This document shows, one piece after another, positions 38,082 to 50,245 of a stretch of DNA of 64,000 bases. The position numbers and the translations under genes were made by a program. The notes under the pieces are model-generated. The model made no database searches, was not told where the DNA came from, and was given only the letters and a program-made list of their open reading frames with translations. Position 1 is the first letter of the stretch, and the number at the start of each line of letters is the position of its first letter. This DNA comes from Jiangella alba (lineage in GTDB: Bacteria; Actinomycetota; Actinomycetes; Jiangellales; Jiangellaceae). Where the stretch lies: positions 1 through 64,000 of the forward strand of contig NZ_FNUC01000004.1 of the NCBI RefSeq assembly GCF_900106035.1, read 5' to 3'.

Positions 38082-39038
38082 TCACGGATGTAACAGGACG
38101 TTGCCGACCTTGTGACCGGTGTCGACGCGGGCGTGCGCCTCGGCGGCGTCGGCGAGGTCGTAGACCTGGTCGACGACGACGTCCAGCTCGCCGGCCGCGA
38201 CCAGCCCGAGCAGGAACTCGAAGTCCTCGCGGCGTTCCGCGGAGACGCCGGCGACGACGTTGCCGCGGGCGCGGATGCTGTCGCCCAGGGTCCCGACGGC
38301 CAGCAGGAGCATGCCGTCGTCGGCCAGCAGCCGGCGGCCGCTCGCGATCGAGAGGGCGCCGACGGTGTCGAAGACCACGTCGTAGCGCTCGGAGCCCTGC
38401 GTGACGTCGTCGCGGGTGTGGTCGACGACCCTGGAGGCGCCGAGACGCTCCACGAGGTCCACGTTGGCGGCGCTGGTGACGCCGGTGACGTCGGCGCCGA
38501 AGTACCTCGCCAGCTGGACGGCGTTGGTACCGACGGCGCCGGAGGCACCGACGACCAGGACGCTGCGACCGGGCGGGCCGGAGTCCAACCGCGCCTTGTC
38601 GCGCAGGAAGAACAGCGCCGTCGTGCCACCGAACAGCAGCCCGGCCGCGTCGTCGTGGCTCACGCCGGCCGGCTTCACGGCGAGCCGGTCGGCGGCCACC
38701 GTCAGGTACTCGGCGTAACCGCCCAGCCGCACCCCGGACATGCCGCTGACCTCGTCGCCGGGCCGCAGCCGCGTGACCGCCGAGCCGACGCTCTCGACCA
38801 CGCCGGAGAACGACCCGCCCAGGATCCGGCGACGTGGCCGGCGGATGCCCAGCGCAAGCCGCCCGAGCAGTGCGAACCCGGTCGGGAACCGGGCGCCGCG
38901 GATGCGCGCGTCGCCGGAAGTGGCCGCGACCGCGTGGACCCGGACGAGCGCCTCCTTCGCCCCGGGCTTGGGCCGTGGGACGTCCACGAACCGCAGCACC
39001 TCTGGCGAGCCGTACCTGTCGACGATCACAGCCTTCAC
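38082..39038 (-). CDS. Zinc-independent quinone oxidoreductase-like MDR protein
   Basis: 318 residues from a GTG at 39038. Medium-chain dehydrogenase/reductase fold: N-terminal GroES-like domain (MKAVIVDRYGSPEVLRFVDV, DEVSGMSGVRLGGYAEY) and a Rossmann domain with SVLVVGASGAVGTNAVQLAR for NAD(P)H. No structural or catalytic zinc Cys cluster is seen, which fits quinone or enone reductases. It is divergent from a TetR regulator, with two operator-like palindromes between them, so it is probably induced by a small electrophile or quinone sensed by that regulator. Confidence 0.88.
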   Translation of the reverse strand: MKAVIVDRYGSPEVLRFVDVPRPKPGAKEALVRVHAVAATSGDARIRGARFPTGFALLGRLALGIRRPRRRILGGSFSGVVESVGSAVTRLRPGDEVSGMSGVRLGGYAEYLTVAADRLAVKPAGVSHDDAAGLLFGGTTALFFLRDKARLDSGPPGRSVLVVGASGAVGTNAVQLARYFGADVTGVTSAANVDLVERLGASRVVDHTRDDVTQGSERYDVVFDTVGALSIASGRRLLADDGMLLLAVGTLGDSIRARGNVVAGVSAERREDFEFLLGLVAAGELDVVVDQVYDLADAAEAHARVDTGHKVGNVLLHP

Positions 39039-39049
39039 GACGTGCCCCC

Positions 39050-39096
39050 CTTACATCTGTAAGTCTCGGGAGCACGATAGCCTTACACCCGTAAGG
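39050..39096. promoter_or_regulatory. Two TetR-type palindromic operators in the MDR/TetR divergent promoter
   Basis: CTTACA-TC-TGTAAG (39050-39063) and CCTTAC-ACCC-GTAAGG (39081-39096) are perfect inverted repeats of the same type (CTTACA..), 32 bp apart centre to centre, i.e. three helical turns. They lie between the divergent starts and fit an autoregulating TetR repressor. Confidence 0.75.
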
Positions 39097-39123
39097 ATGA
39101 CAAGACCCGAGCGAGGTGAACAG

Positions 39124-42131
<3,008 letters not shown>

Positions 42132-42677
42132 TCACCACCGATGGGCGACGTCGATGACCAGACGTGAGCCGGCGCCCGGTCCGTCCAGCGTGAAGGCCCG
42201 GAACGGCAGCCGGGCCCGCACGCCGAGCCCGATCGTCGTCTGCCCCTCGAAGCTGCCGGCCCACGCGACCTGGCGGAAGGTGCGCCAGTCGGACACGCGG
42301 ACGAGTTCGCCGGGCGTGCGCGGCGTGTACGTGGGCCGGCCTGCGTCGTCGTACGCCGGCGCGATCGCGACGATCTCCAGGTCGGCGCCGCCCCGCAGTG
42401 GCACCGTCTGGCCCGACCCGTCCATCCGGACGCTGGAGACGTAGCGAACGACGTAGCCGTCGGCGTCGTCGGCGAAGTCGAGGACGAGCCGGTCGAAGCA
42501 GGCGTGCCGACCGGCGCGGACGCCGGTGAGCGGTGCGGTCTCCGTCGCGCCCGCACGTTCCGGCAGCGACCCCCAGCGCAGGCCGCAGTACGGTGCGGCG
42601 TCCGCGGCGGCCGGCGCCGCGAGGAACGCGAGCCCGGCGGTCAGCAGTGCGGTGATGGTGGCGATGGTGCGTCTCAT
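42132..42677 (-). CDS. Secreted AMIN-like domain protein
   Basis: 181 residues from ATG 42677, preceded by GGGGGGATC. Sec signal MRRTIATITALLTAGLAFLA.. ends near AAADAAPYCG. The mature part is a beta-sandwich of the AMIN-like type with the pattern RAGRHACFDRLVLDFADD..GYVVRYV and the closing RLVIDVAHRW. Two Cys (APYCGL, RHACFD) could form a disulfide. Such proteins are thought to bind the cell wall or polysaccharide. The longer reading upstream is not signal-like. Confidence 0.8.
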   Translation of the reverse strand: MRRTIATITALLTAGLAFLAAPAAADAAPYCGLRWGSLPERAGATETAPLTGVRAGRHACFDRLVLDFADDADGYVVRYVSSVRMDGSGQTVPLRGGADLEIVAIAPAYDDAGRPTYTPRTPGELVRVSDWRTFRQVAWAGSFEGQTTIGLGVRARLPFRAFTLDGPGAGSRLVIDVAHRW

Positions 42678-42868
42678 GACGATCCCCCCTGGTGCCCGAT
42701 GGTGATACGGCCTTGACGCACGACCGGCCACGCCGGTTGACCAGAGGGGCGAATCATTACAAAACGGACGGGAGCGTCGTCAGTGGCGGCGCGTACGCGC
42801 TGCGGCGTACACGCGGATACGTTCCGTGCCCGACGACGGCGACGACGGCCTTCGACAAGGTGGACGGC

Positions 42869-43456
42869 ATGACGATCGCCACGCAGACCCCTCCCGGCCC
42901 GGGTGGGGCCCACCCTACGGGCGGGCACCGACAAACGCGCCGTCAGTGGCGCCTCGGCGGCCGCACCCGCAAGGGCGTGCTGGTCACGCACATCCTGTCG
43001 GCGGGCACCTGGTTCGGCATGGACGTCGTCATGGCTGTGCTGGTCTTCACCGCGGCCCGCACCAGCGAGGACGAGACCCGCGCGCTCAGCTACCGGGCGC
43101 TGGCGCTGTTCGCCGGCTGGCCGCTGGCCATCGCCAGCCTGGTGTGCCTGGTGACCGGTGTGCTGCTCGGCCTCGGCAGCAAGTACGGCCTGGTGCGGTA
43201 CTGGTGGGTCGCGGTGAAGCTGGTGCTCAACGTCGTGCTGTCGACGCTGGTGCTGGTGCTGCTACGTCCCGGCGTGCAGGAGGCGGCCGAGCAGGGCCGG
43301 TTGCTGGACACCGTCGCGGACGTCCGGCTGGAGCCCGGCGACCTGCTGTACCCGCCGATCGTGTCGACCAGCCTGCTGCTCGTCGCGTTCCTGCTGTCGG
43401 TCTACAAGCCGTGGGGCCGGATCACTCGGCGCCGGACTGGTCGAACACATGCATGA
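42869..43456 (+). CDS. Four-helix integral membrane protein (DUF2269/CopD-like)
   Basis: 195 residues from ATG 42869. The N-terminus contains, in the coding frame, an exact 49-bp repeat (42885-42933) translated as PPGPGGAHPTGGHRQ; real conserved sequence begins at about residue 30 (WRLGGRTRKGVLVTHILSAGT). Four hydrophobic segments follow: VTHILSAGTWFGMDVVMAV, LALFAGWPLAIASLVCLVTG, WWVAVKLVLNVVLSTLV and VSTSLLLVAFLLSVY. The pattern resembles DUF2269-like membrane proteins with a conserved His. The 3' end overlaps the convergent VOC gene by 35 bp. Confidence 0.75.
   Translation: MTIATQTPPGPGGAHPTGGHRQTRRQWRLGGRTRKGVLVTHILSAGTWFGMDVVMAVLVFTAARTSEDETRALSYRALALFAGWPLAIASLVCLVTGVLLGLGSKYGLVRYWWVAVKLVLNVVLSTLVLVLLRPGVQEAAEQGRLLDTVADVRLEPGDLLYPPIVSTSLLLVAFLLSVYKPWGRITRRRTGRTHA
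42885..42933 (+). repeat. 49-bp dispersed palindromic repeat, copy 1
   Basis: Identical over 49 bases to the reverse complement of 52332-52380. Its centre contains the near-palindrome GGGTGGGGCCCACCC. It lies inside the start of the membrane protein gene. Confidence 0.85.
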
Positions 43457-43769
43457 TGTTGCCGCCCGGGTCGCGGAACGAGGCCGACCGGCCGCCCGGG
43501 ATCTCGATCGGCTCGCCGACCCAGGCGAAGCCGCTGTGCTCGGCGATGAACTCGTCGAGGCTGTCGACCTCGTAGAACGGGCCGGTCGACCAGTTCTCCC
43601 CGGAGTCCGGCGGCACGTCGACCATCAGCTGGATCGGCGAGTTCGGCAGCTGGAAGGCGACGGTGCCCTCGCCCTCGCGCCACGCCTCGTCGAGGCCGAG
43701 CTCGTCGCGGTAGAAGGCGAGCGCCTCCTTCAGGTCCGGCACCGATACGTAGATGTAGGAGAGCTTCAT
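43422..43769 (-). CDS. VOC-family (glyoxalase-like) protein
   Basis: 115 residues from ATG 43769. Single glyoxalase/bleomycin-resistance domain: MKLSYIYVSVPDLKEALAFY, LGLDEAWREGEGTVAF, and GRSASFRDPGGNIMHVFDQ at the end, the usual beta-alpha-beta-beta-beta modules. Candidate metal ligands would include Glu/His positions in the strands, but only one such set is clear. The substrate is unknown. It is divergent from a TetR regulator with duplicated palindromes between, so it is likely induced by that regulator's ligand. Confidence 0.88.
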   Translation of the reverse strand: MKLSYIYVSVPDLKEALAFYRDELGLDEAWREGEGTVAFQLPNSPIQLMVDVPPDSGENWSTGPFYEVDSLDEFIAEHSGFAWVGEPIEIPGGRSASFRDPGGNIMHVFDQSGAE

Positions 43770-43777
43770 GCCTGAGA

Positions 43778-43815
43778 CCGTAACGACGTTATGGCCAGCC
43801 GTCAACGTGTTACGG
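43778..43815. promoter_or_regulatory. Two TetR-type palindromic operators in the VOC/TetR divergent promoter
   Basis: CCGTAAC-GAC-GTTATGG (43778-43794) and CCGTCAACGTGTTACGG (43799-43815) are two imperfect copies of a palindrome of the form CCGTAAC...GTTACGG, 21 bp apart centre to centre (two helical turns), covering most of the 48 bp between the divergent starts. Confidence 0.75.
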
Positions 43816-43817
43816 TG

Positions 43818-44330
43818 ATGGCCATGCAGGAGTGGATCCCCGTTCCCGGGTCGGCGAAGGCCCGGCTGATCGAGGCCGCCATGCACCACTTCGAGCAGGC
43901 GGGCTTCGAGGCGGCCACCGTCACCGAACTGGCGTCGAAGGCCGGCGTCACCACCGGCTCGCTCTACCACCACTTCGGGTCGAAGCTCGGCCTGTACACC
44001 GTCGTCCGAGACGACCTCGAGAAGCGCATCACCGACCGCATGGAGGGCGCGGCCGAGGCGGTCGGCGGGCCGGGGCGGGCGGCGGTGCGGGCGGCGCTGC
44101 TGGTGGCGTTCGACGCGACGGTGCGCTTCGGCGTGTGCCGGCTGCTCGGCGAGACCGCGCCGGACGCCGCGGCCGACCCCGTCCGCGACACCCTGGCCGC
44201 CCTGCTGCCCGGCGAGGTGCGGGTGGCCGCGGTGCCGCTGGCCGCGGCCTGGCGGGCGGCGCTGCTCGAGGTCGCCGACGGCGCGCCGGCGGCCGGCGTG
44301 CGGTCGGCGCTGGAGTTCGTGCTGGCCTGA
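43818..44330 (+). CDS. TetR-family transcriptional regulator
   Basis: 170 residues from ATG 43818 (MAMQEWIPVP); a second ATG at 43824 and an upstream ATG at 43791 inside the operator region are less certain, and no ribosome site is visible, so a leaderless or short-leader message is likely. HTH: KARLIEAAMHHFEQAGFEAA, then LASKAGVTTGSLYHHFGSKLGLY. The C-terminal ligand domain is Ala/Val-rich. It probably represses itself and the VOC gene through the two palindromes immediately upstream. Confidence 0.9.
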   Translation: MAMQEWIPVPGSAKARLIEAAMHHFEQAGFEAATVTELASKAGVTTGSLYHHFGSKLGLYTVVRDDLEKRITDRMEGAAEAVGGPGRAAVRAALLVAFDATVRFGVCRLLGETAPDAAADPVRDTLAALLPGEVRVAAVPLAAAWRAALLEVADGAPAAGVRSALEFVLA

Positions 44331-44331
44331 G

Positions 44332-45507
44332 CTACGCCCTGGACGCCAGCCGGCTCAGCCGTTCGACGGCGTCGTGCAGCACCTCGTCGCGCTTGCAGAA
44401 CGCGAACCGCACCAGCGACGGCGCCGCCTTCGGGTCGTCGTGGAACACCGACACCGGTACGGCCGCGACGCCGGCCAGCTCGGGCAGCCGCTGGCACAGC
44501 TCGACGCCGTCGGTGAACCCGAGCGGCGCGGCGTCGGCCACCACGAAGTACGTCCCGCGCGGCACCGACACCTCGAACCCGGCCGCCGTCAGGCCCTCGA
44601 TCAGCAGGTCGCGTTTCGCCTGGAGACCGCCGGCCAGCCCCGCGTAGAAGTCGTCGCCGAGGTCGAGCCCGGTCGCGACGGCCGGCTGCAGCGGGCCGGC
44701 GCTGACGAACGTGAGGAACTGCTTGACGGCGCGCGCGGCGGCCACCAGCTCGGCCGGACCGTGCAGCCAGCCGACCTTCCAGCCCGTCACCGAGAACGTC
44801 TTGCCCGCCGACGACACCGTCACCGTCCGCTCGCCGAGGCCCGGCAGCGTCGCGACCGGCACATGCTCTGCGTCGTCGAAGACCTGGTGCTCGTACACCT
44901 CGTCGGTGACGACGATCGCGTCGTGCTCGCGCGCCAGCGCGCCGATCGCCTCCAGCTCGGCGCGCGTGAACACCTTGCCGGTCGGGTTGTGCGGCGTGTT
45001 GACCAGCACCACCCGGGTCCGCGGCCCGAACGCGGCCCGCAGCTCCGCCTCGTCGACGGCGAAGTCGGGCCAGCGCAGCGTCACCGTCCGCTTGACCGCT
45101 CCCGCCAGCGCGATGGACGCGGCGTACGAGTCGTAGACCGGGTCGAACGTCACCACCTCGTCGCCCGGCTCGCACAGCGCCAGGATCGTCGCCGCGATGC
45201 CCTCGGTGGCGCCGGCGGTGACCAGCACCTCGCTGCCCGGATCGACGTCGAGGCCGTAGAACCGCTGCTGGTGGGCTGCGATCGCCTCACGCAGCACTGG
45301 CATGCCGGGGCCGGGCGGGTACTGGTTGAGGCCGCCGTGAATGGCGCTGCTCGCGGCGTCGAGGATCTCCGCCGGGCCGTCGGTGTCGGGGAAGCCCTGC
45401 CCGAGGTTGATCGCGCCGGTGCGGGTGGCGAGCGCCGTGATCTCGGCGAAGATGGTCGACGTGAACGGGCGCATCCGCTCGACGAGCGCGGGTCGGCGTG
45501 GTGGCAC
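44332..45507 (-). CDS. PLP-dependent aminotransferase class I/II
   Basis: 391 residues from a GTG at 45507; an ATG at 45474 (MRPFTSTIFAEI) is a shorter alternative, and the long reading to 45900 runs through repeat DNA. Fold-type I aminotransferase: INLGQGFPDTDGP, LVTAGATEGIAATILAL, LVNTPHNPTGKVF (Asn binding PLP), VTDEVYEHQVF (Asp/Tyr) and the Schiff-base Lys in VTVSSAGKTFSVTGWKVGW. The KFGQGFPD-like opening and overall motifs resemble the methionine/kynurenine aminotransferase group, but the substrate cannot be fixed. Convergent with the TetR gene, stops one base apart. Confidence 0.88.
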   Translation of the reverse strand: MPPRRPALVERMRPFTSTIFAEITALATRTGAINLGQGFPDTDGPAEILDAASSAIHGGLNQYPPGPGMPVLREAIAAHQQRFYGLDVDPGSEVLVTAGATEGIAATILALCEPGDEVVTFDPVYDSYAASIALAGAVKRTVTLRWPDFAVDEAELRAAFGPRTRVVLVNTPHNPTGKVFTRAELEAIGALAREHDAIVVTDEVYEHQVFDDAEHVPVATLPGLGERTVTVSSAGKTFSVTGWKVGWLHGPAELVAAARAVKQFLTFVSAGPLQPAVATGLDLGDDFYAGLAGGLQAKRDLLIEGLTAAGFEVSVPRGTYFVVADAAPLGFTDGVELCQRLPELAGVAAVPVSVFHDDPKAAPSLVRFAFCKRDEVLHDAVERLSRLASRA

Positions 45508-45990
45508 GGGATCACCGTACTCGGCGGGCCCGCGGCGGCGAGCGGACGCGCAGCGTCGGGCGGTCCCGCGGCGTCGGGCGAGCGTGCGGACGTGCAGCGT
45601 GGGGCGGGCGGTGTTGGGTCGAGGTGCAGCGTCGGGCGAGCGGCAGACGTTGTCGGTGCGCGCGCGTAGTGTGAAGGCCCACCCGGCCGGGAGGGCACCC
45701 ACCCTCCTGGGTGGGCCGCCGCACCGCCCAGAGCCGCCGCACCGCCCACGGCCGCCGCCCAACCACCTCCTGGCCGCCCCGCTGCCGGCCACCGCTGATC
45801 GGCCGGCGTCCGCCACGGCGCCGCCCCGACGGCACGCCCCCACTGCACACCCCAACGCCGGCCACCCACCGAGCGCTCCCCGCCGCGCCGCCAACCCCAC
45901 CCGCGCCCAATGGATTTTTGATAAATCTCGCCCCGAGGGGATGATTTCAGCGGGTTCGGCTGCTTAAGATGAGCGGAGCCCTGGAGCACC
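45508..45990. other. 480-bp intergenic region, repetitive and without a credible gene
   Basis: Between the aminotransferase and the ABC leader lies low-complexity DNA: several copies of a GCAGCGTCGGGCG-type unit (about 45549-45655), a strong hairpin (45676-45717), C-rich GCCGCCGCACCGCCC repeats (about 45720-45770), then an AT-rich patch with TTTTTGATAAATC near 45915 followed by CCCCGAGGGG. It resembles the 49-bp repeat family in composition. Confidence 0.6.
45676..45717. repeat. GC-rich palindrome related in style to the 49-bp repeats
   Basis: GGCCCACCC (45676-45684) and GGGTGGGCC (45709-45717) are perfectly complementary arms around a CCGGGAGGGCACCC-type centre. The wording overlaps with the 49-bp repeats (GGGTGGGGCCCACCC core) but is not identical. 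Confidence 0.6.
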
Positions 45991-46090
45991 GCTTGTGCTC
46001 TGTTGCGTCTGCCCGGTCACTGGGCAGCTGGTTCGGCGGTCGCCTTGGACCGTCTCCAACGGACCCTGCCCGCGTGTGGAGACCCCAGTG
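45984..46090 (+). other. Structured 5' leader of the F420-0-type transporter operon
   Basis: Three consecutive stems: GAGCAC-CGCTT-GTGCTC (45984-46000), CTGCCC-N7-GGGCAG (46009-46027) and GGACCGT-N5-ACGGACC with one mismatch (46047-46065), followed by GGAG at 46078 and the GTG start at 46088. The lengths recall a small riboswitch or leader, but I find no cobalamin-riboswitch consensus (no CCGGTGC.. or GCCACTG core). Confidence 0.45.
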
Positions 46091-47092
46091 GCGCTATCCC
46101 CATCCCGAACGTTCCGTGCTGCCCTCGTCGGCGTCGCGGCCGGCGCGGTCGCGCTGACCGGTTGCTCGGCCGACGACGACGAACCGGCCGAAACGGCCGC
46201 GACCGGCCAGGCCGGCGAGTTCACGCCGGTCACCGTCGACAACTGCGGCACCGAGGTGAGCATCGACAGCCCGCCGGAGCGCGTCGTCACCATCAAGTCG
46301 ACCGCGACGGAGATGATGCTCGCGCTCGGCCTCGCCGACCGCCTCGTCGGCACCGCGTTCTCCGACGGCCCGCTGCCCGGCGACGCGGGCGACCTCGACG
46401 ACGTCCCCGTGCTGTCCGACAACGTGCCCGGCCAGGAGGCCCTGCTCGACGTCGAGCCCGACTTCGTCTACGGCGGCTGGGAGAGCAACTTCGGCGCCGA
46501 CACCGCCGGTGACCGCTCGTCGCTGGCCGACTTCGGCATCGCGACGTACGTGTCGCCGGCCGCCTGCCAGGAGCCGGAGTACCAGCCCGACCCGATGACG
46601 TTCGACGAGCTGTTCGCGGAGATCCGCGAGGTCGCGTCGTTCTTCGGCGCCACCGAGCGCGCCGACGAGCTGATCGCCGAGCAGCAGGCGCTGCTCGACC
46701 AGGTCGAGGCGCCCGGCGAGGGGCTGACGGCGCTCTGGTACTCGTCCGGCGAGGACGCCCCGTTCGTCGGCGGCGACATCGGCGCGCCGGCCATGATGAT
46801 GCGCGCGCTGGGCGTCGAGAACATCTTCGCCGACGTCGACGCCACCTGGTCGAACGTCAGCTGGGAGCAGGTCATCGACCGCGACCCCGACGTGATCGTC
46901 CTGGTCGACGCCGCGTGGAACACCGCCGACAACAAGATCGAGCGGCTCGAGGGCAACCCCGCCACCGCCGCGCTGCCCGCCGTCGCCGAGCAGCGTTACC
47001 TGCGGCTGCCGTTCCCGGCGGCCGAGGCGGGCGTCCGCAACGCGCAGGCCGTCGTCGACCTCGCGGCCCAGCTGGAGGCGCTGGACCAGTGA
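46088..47092 (+). CDS. Putative F420-0 (or cobalamin-like) ABC transporter substrate-binding lipoprotein
   Basis: 334 residues from a GTG at 46088 with GGAG 6 bases upstream. Lipoprotein signal with lipobox VALTGC, acidic linker, then a BtuF/FepB-type fold: VTVDNCGTEVSIDSPPERVV and VTIKSTATEMMLALGLADRL, with QEALLDVEPDFVYGGWES and a second domain ending EQVIDRDPDVIVLVDA. The CGTEV..PPERVVTIKSTATEM wording matches my memory of the TIGR03868 proposed F420-0 binding proteins; a cobalamin or siderophore substrate is the main alternative. Coupled to the permease by a 4-base overlap. Confidence 0.75.
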   Translation: MALSPSRTFRAALVGVAAGAVALTGCSADDDEPAETAATGQAGEFTPVTVDNCGTEVSIDSPPERVVTIKSTATEMMLALGLADRLVGTAFSDGPLPGDAGDLDDVPVLSDNVPGQEALLDVEPDFVYGGWESNFGADTAGDRSSLADFGIATYVSPAACQEPEYQPDPMTFDELFAEIREVASFFGATERADELIAEQQALLDQVEAPGEGLTALWYSSGEDAPFVGGDIGAPAMMMRALGVENIFADVDATWSNVSWEQVIDRDPDVIVLVDAAWNTADNKIERLEGNPATAALPAVAEQRYLRLPFPAAEAGVRNAQAVVDLAAQLEALDQ

Positions 47093-48152
47093 CCACGACG
47101 ACGGCTCCGGCGACCGGTGCGCCCGCGGGCGCACCGGCGGGACGGACGGCCGCGCGCACGACCGCCTGGATCGCCGTCATGGCGGTCGTGCTGGCGGCGT
47201 CGGTGACGCTGGCGGTGACGATCGGCTCGGCCGACCTGCACCCGCTGGACGTGTGGCGCTCGATCGGCGACCACCTGGGGCTGTCCTCGTCGTCGCTGTC
47301 GTTGCTGCGCGACGGCATCGTGTGGGAGCTGCGGCTGCCGCGGGTGCTGACGGCGGCCGCGGTGGGCGCCGCGCTGGCCCTCTGCGGCGCCGTCATGCAG
47401 ACGCTGACCCGCAACCCGCTGGCCGACCCGTACCTGCTGGGCCTGTCGTCCGGCGCGTCGGTCGGTGCGGTGGCGGTGCTGATCCTGGGCATCGGCTGGC
47501 TCGGGCTGCCGGTGGCCGCGTTCGCCGGCGCGCTGCTGGCGCTGGTGGTGACGTTCGCGCTGGCCAACCGGCGCGGCGAGCTGGCGCCGACGCGCACGGT
47601 GCTGGCCGGGCTGGCGGTGTCGTACCTGTGCTCGGCGGCGACGTCGTTCATCATCTTCTGGTCGGCGACGGGCGACTCCTACCGCGAGATCCTCAGCTGG
47701 CTGCTCGGCTCGCTCGGCGGCGCGTCGTGGAGTGACGCGGCGATCGTCTGGGCCGCCGTCGTCGTGGTCGGGACGGTGCTGGTGTCGCGGGCCCGCATGC
47801 TGGACGCGTTCGCGTTCGGCGACAGCACCGCGTCGACGCTGGGCATCAACGTCAACGCGACCCGGTGGACGCTGCTGACGCTGGTCGCGCTGCTCACCGG
47901 GGCGGCCGTCGCCGTCAGCGGGGCCATCGGGTTCGTCGGCCTGATGCTGCCGCACGCCGTCCGGTTCCTCGTCGGCTCCGGGCACCGGCGGGTGCTGCCG
48001 CTGGCGGCTCTGGCCGGCGCGAGCTTCATGATCTGGGCCGACACCCTGGCCCGCACGCTGTTCGATCCGCGCGAGCTGCCGGTGGGCGTCGTCACGGCGT
48101 TCCTCGGCGCGCCCGCGTTCGCCGTCCTGTTGCGTCGCCGGAGGGTAGGCCG

Positions 48153-48156
<4 letters not shown>
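47089..48156 (+). CDS. Putative F420-0-type ABC transporter permease (FecCD/BtuC family)
   Basis: 355 residues starting at a GTG that overlaps the previous stop (GTGA, 47089-47092). About ten hydrophobic segments in the BtuC/FecCD arrangement: LPRVLTAAAVGAALALCGAVMQ, NPLADPYLLGLSSGASVGA, and ISWLLGSLGGASW with GLMLPHAVRFLVGSGHR near the end, which is the coupling-region pattern of this family. It imports the ligand captured by the preceding lipoprotein, powered by the downstream ATPase. A small proposed clade (TIGR03869) covers F420-0 transporters of this type. Confidence 0.8.
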
Positions 48157-48953
<797 letters not shown>

Positions 48954-48991
48954 TCTTCCGCCAGGACCGGCCGCGCCTCTAGTCTCCAGCC

Positions 48992-49183
48992 ATGAAGACG
49001 CTCGTGTGGGCGGTGCTCGCCGTGGCGGCGTTCCTGGCCGGCGTCGTGCTGCTGGCCGCTCTTCTCACTCAGTTCGGTGGAGTCGGCCAGTACGAACTCC
49101 TGCTCATCATGCTCGTCGTCGGCGTCGCCGAGTTCCTCGTCGTTCGCCGCCTCCGCCGCCGCCCTGAGCGCGTCCCCGAGTAG
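48992..49183 (+). CDS. Small two-helix membrane protein
   Basis: 63 residues with two hydrophobic segments (LVWAVLAVAAFLAGVVLLAA and LLLIMLVVGVAEFLVVRRL) and a basic tail (RRRPERVPE). It follows the transporter ATPase by 38 bases on the same strand and is convergent with the LLM gene. No family recognised; a role with the transporter is only positional. Confidence 0.55.
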   Translation: MKTLVWAVLAVAAFLAGVVLLAALLTQFGGVGQYELLLIMLVVGVAEFLVVRRLRRRPERVPE

Positions 49184-49214
49184 TCGGCACTCGAGCAGCG
49201 CGGCGGGCCGCCTG

Positions 49215-50204
49215 TCATGCGGTGAGCTTGGGCAGCACCTCGCGGCCGAACACGTCGATCCAGGTGCGCTGGTCGGGGCCGGCGTCGTGCAGGTAGAGGT
49301 GGGTGGCGCCGGCGTCGAGGTAGCGCTGGAGCTCTTTGCGGTGCACGTCGAGGTCGGCGGAGATGGTGACCCGGCCGTCGAAGTCCTCGACGCGGACCAT
49401 GCGGGCGATCTGGTCGACGTCGTAGGGGGAACGGAGGTCGGCCTTGGAGAAGCGCATGGCGCCGTTGGGCCACTCGCGCAGCGCCTGGGCGGCGGCCTCG
49501 GCCGGGTCGGGCGCCCACGAGAGGTGCACCTGCACGATCTTCGCCAGCGTCGACGGGTCCTTGCCGGTCGAGCGGGCGCCCTCGTCGAACCGGGCGAAGA
49601 GGGACGCCACCTTGTCGGGCGTGCTGGCGACGGTGATCATGCCGTCGCAGGAGGCGCCGGCCCGGCGCGCCGTGATGGGGCCGGACGTCGCGATGTAGAC
49701 CGGCGGCGGCGCGTCGGGCATGGTCCAGAGGCGGGTGCGCTCGAGGGTGAAGAACCGGCCGTCGTGGCGGACGTCGCGGCCGGTGAAGAGCTTCTGGATG
49801 ATCTCCACCGCCTCGAACATGCGGGCGATGCGCTGCGGCGCCTCGGGCCAGTATCCGCCGACGACGTGCTCGCTGATGGCCTCGCCGGACCCGATGCCCA
49901 GCCAGTGCCGTCCCGGGTACAGCTGCTCCAGCGTCGCCGCCGCCTGCGCGACGACCGCCGGGTGCCAGCGGAACGACGGGCAGGTGGCGCCGACGCCGAC
50001 CGAGCCGCGGGTGCGCTCGGCCATCGCCGTCATGACGTTCCAGACGAACCCGGCCTGGCCCTGCTGCGGCGTCCACGGCTGGAAGTGGTCGTCGGCCATG
50101 ACGCCGTCGAACCCGGCCTCCTCGGCCGCCACCGTCAGTTGCACCACCTCGGACGGCGCGAACCGCTCCAACATGGCGCTGTACCCGACCCGCGCACGGC
50201 TCAT
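49215..50204 (-). CDS. LLM-class F420-dependent oxidoreductase, FGD-like (TIGR03557 type)
   Basis: 329 residues, TIM barrel of the luciferase-like superfamily. The active-site residues of the F420-dependent glucose-6-phosphate dehydrogenase Fgd1 are conserved at the same positions: His40 and Trp44 in DDHFQPW, and a Glu at 108 in GIGSGEAISEH. GxGxxxPxxRxxPA is read as GVGATCPSFRWHPAVVAQ. Fgd1 oxidises glucose-6-phosphate and reduces F420; this protein is shorter and may use another substrate. The putative F420-0 importer lies immediately upstream on the opposite strand, which supports an F420 theme. Confidence 0.85.
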   Translation of the reverse strand: MSRARVGYSAMLERFAPSEVVQLTVAAEEAGFDGVMADDHFQPWTPQQGQAGFVWNVMTAMAERTRGSVGVGATCPSFRWHPAVVAQAAATLEQLYPGRHWLGIGSGEAISEHVVGGYWPEAPQRIARMFEAVEIIQKLFTGRDVRHDGRFFTLERTRLWTMPDAPPPVYIATSGPITARRAGASCDGMITVASTPDKVASLFARFDEGARSTGKDPSTLAKIVQVHLSWAPDPAEAAAQALREWPNGAMRFSKADLRSPYDVDQIARMVRVEDFDGRVTISADLDVHRKELQRYLDAGATHLYLHDAGPDQRTWIDVFGREVLPKLTA

Positions 50205-50245
50205 CGTGCCCCTCTCTCAGCGTCAGGGACACTCAGCGTACGAGG

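Noticed and set aside
45984-46090. Cobalamin riboswitch in the transporter leader
   Set aside because: None of the conserved cores of that riboswitch is present; only three unassigned stems remain.
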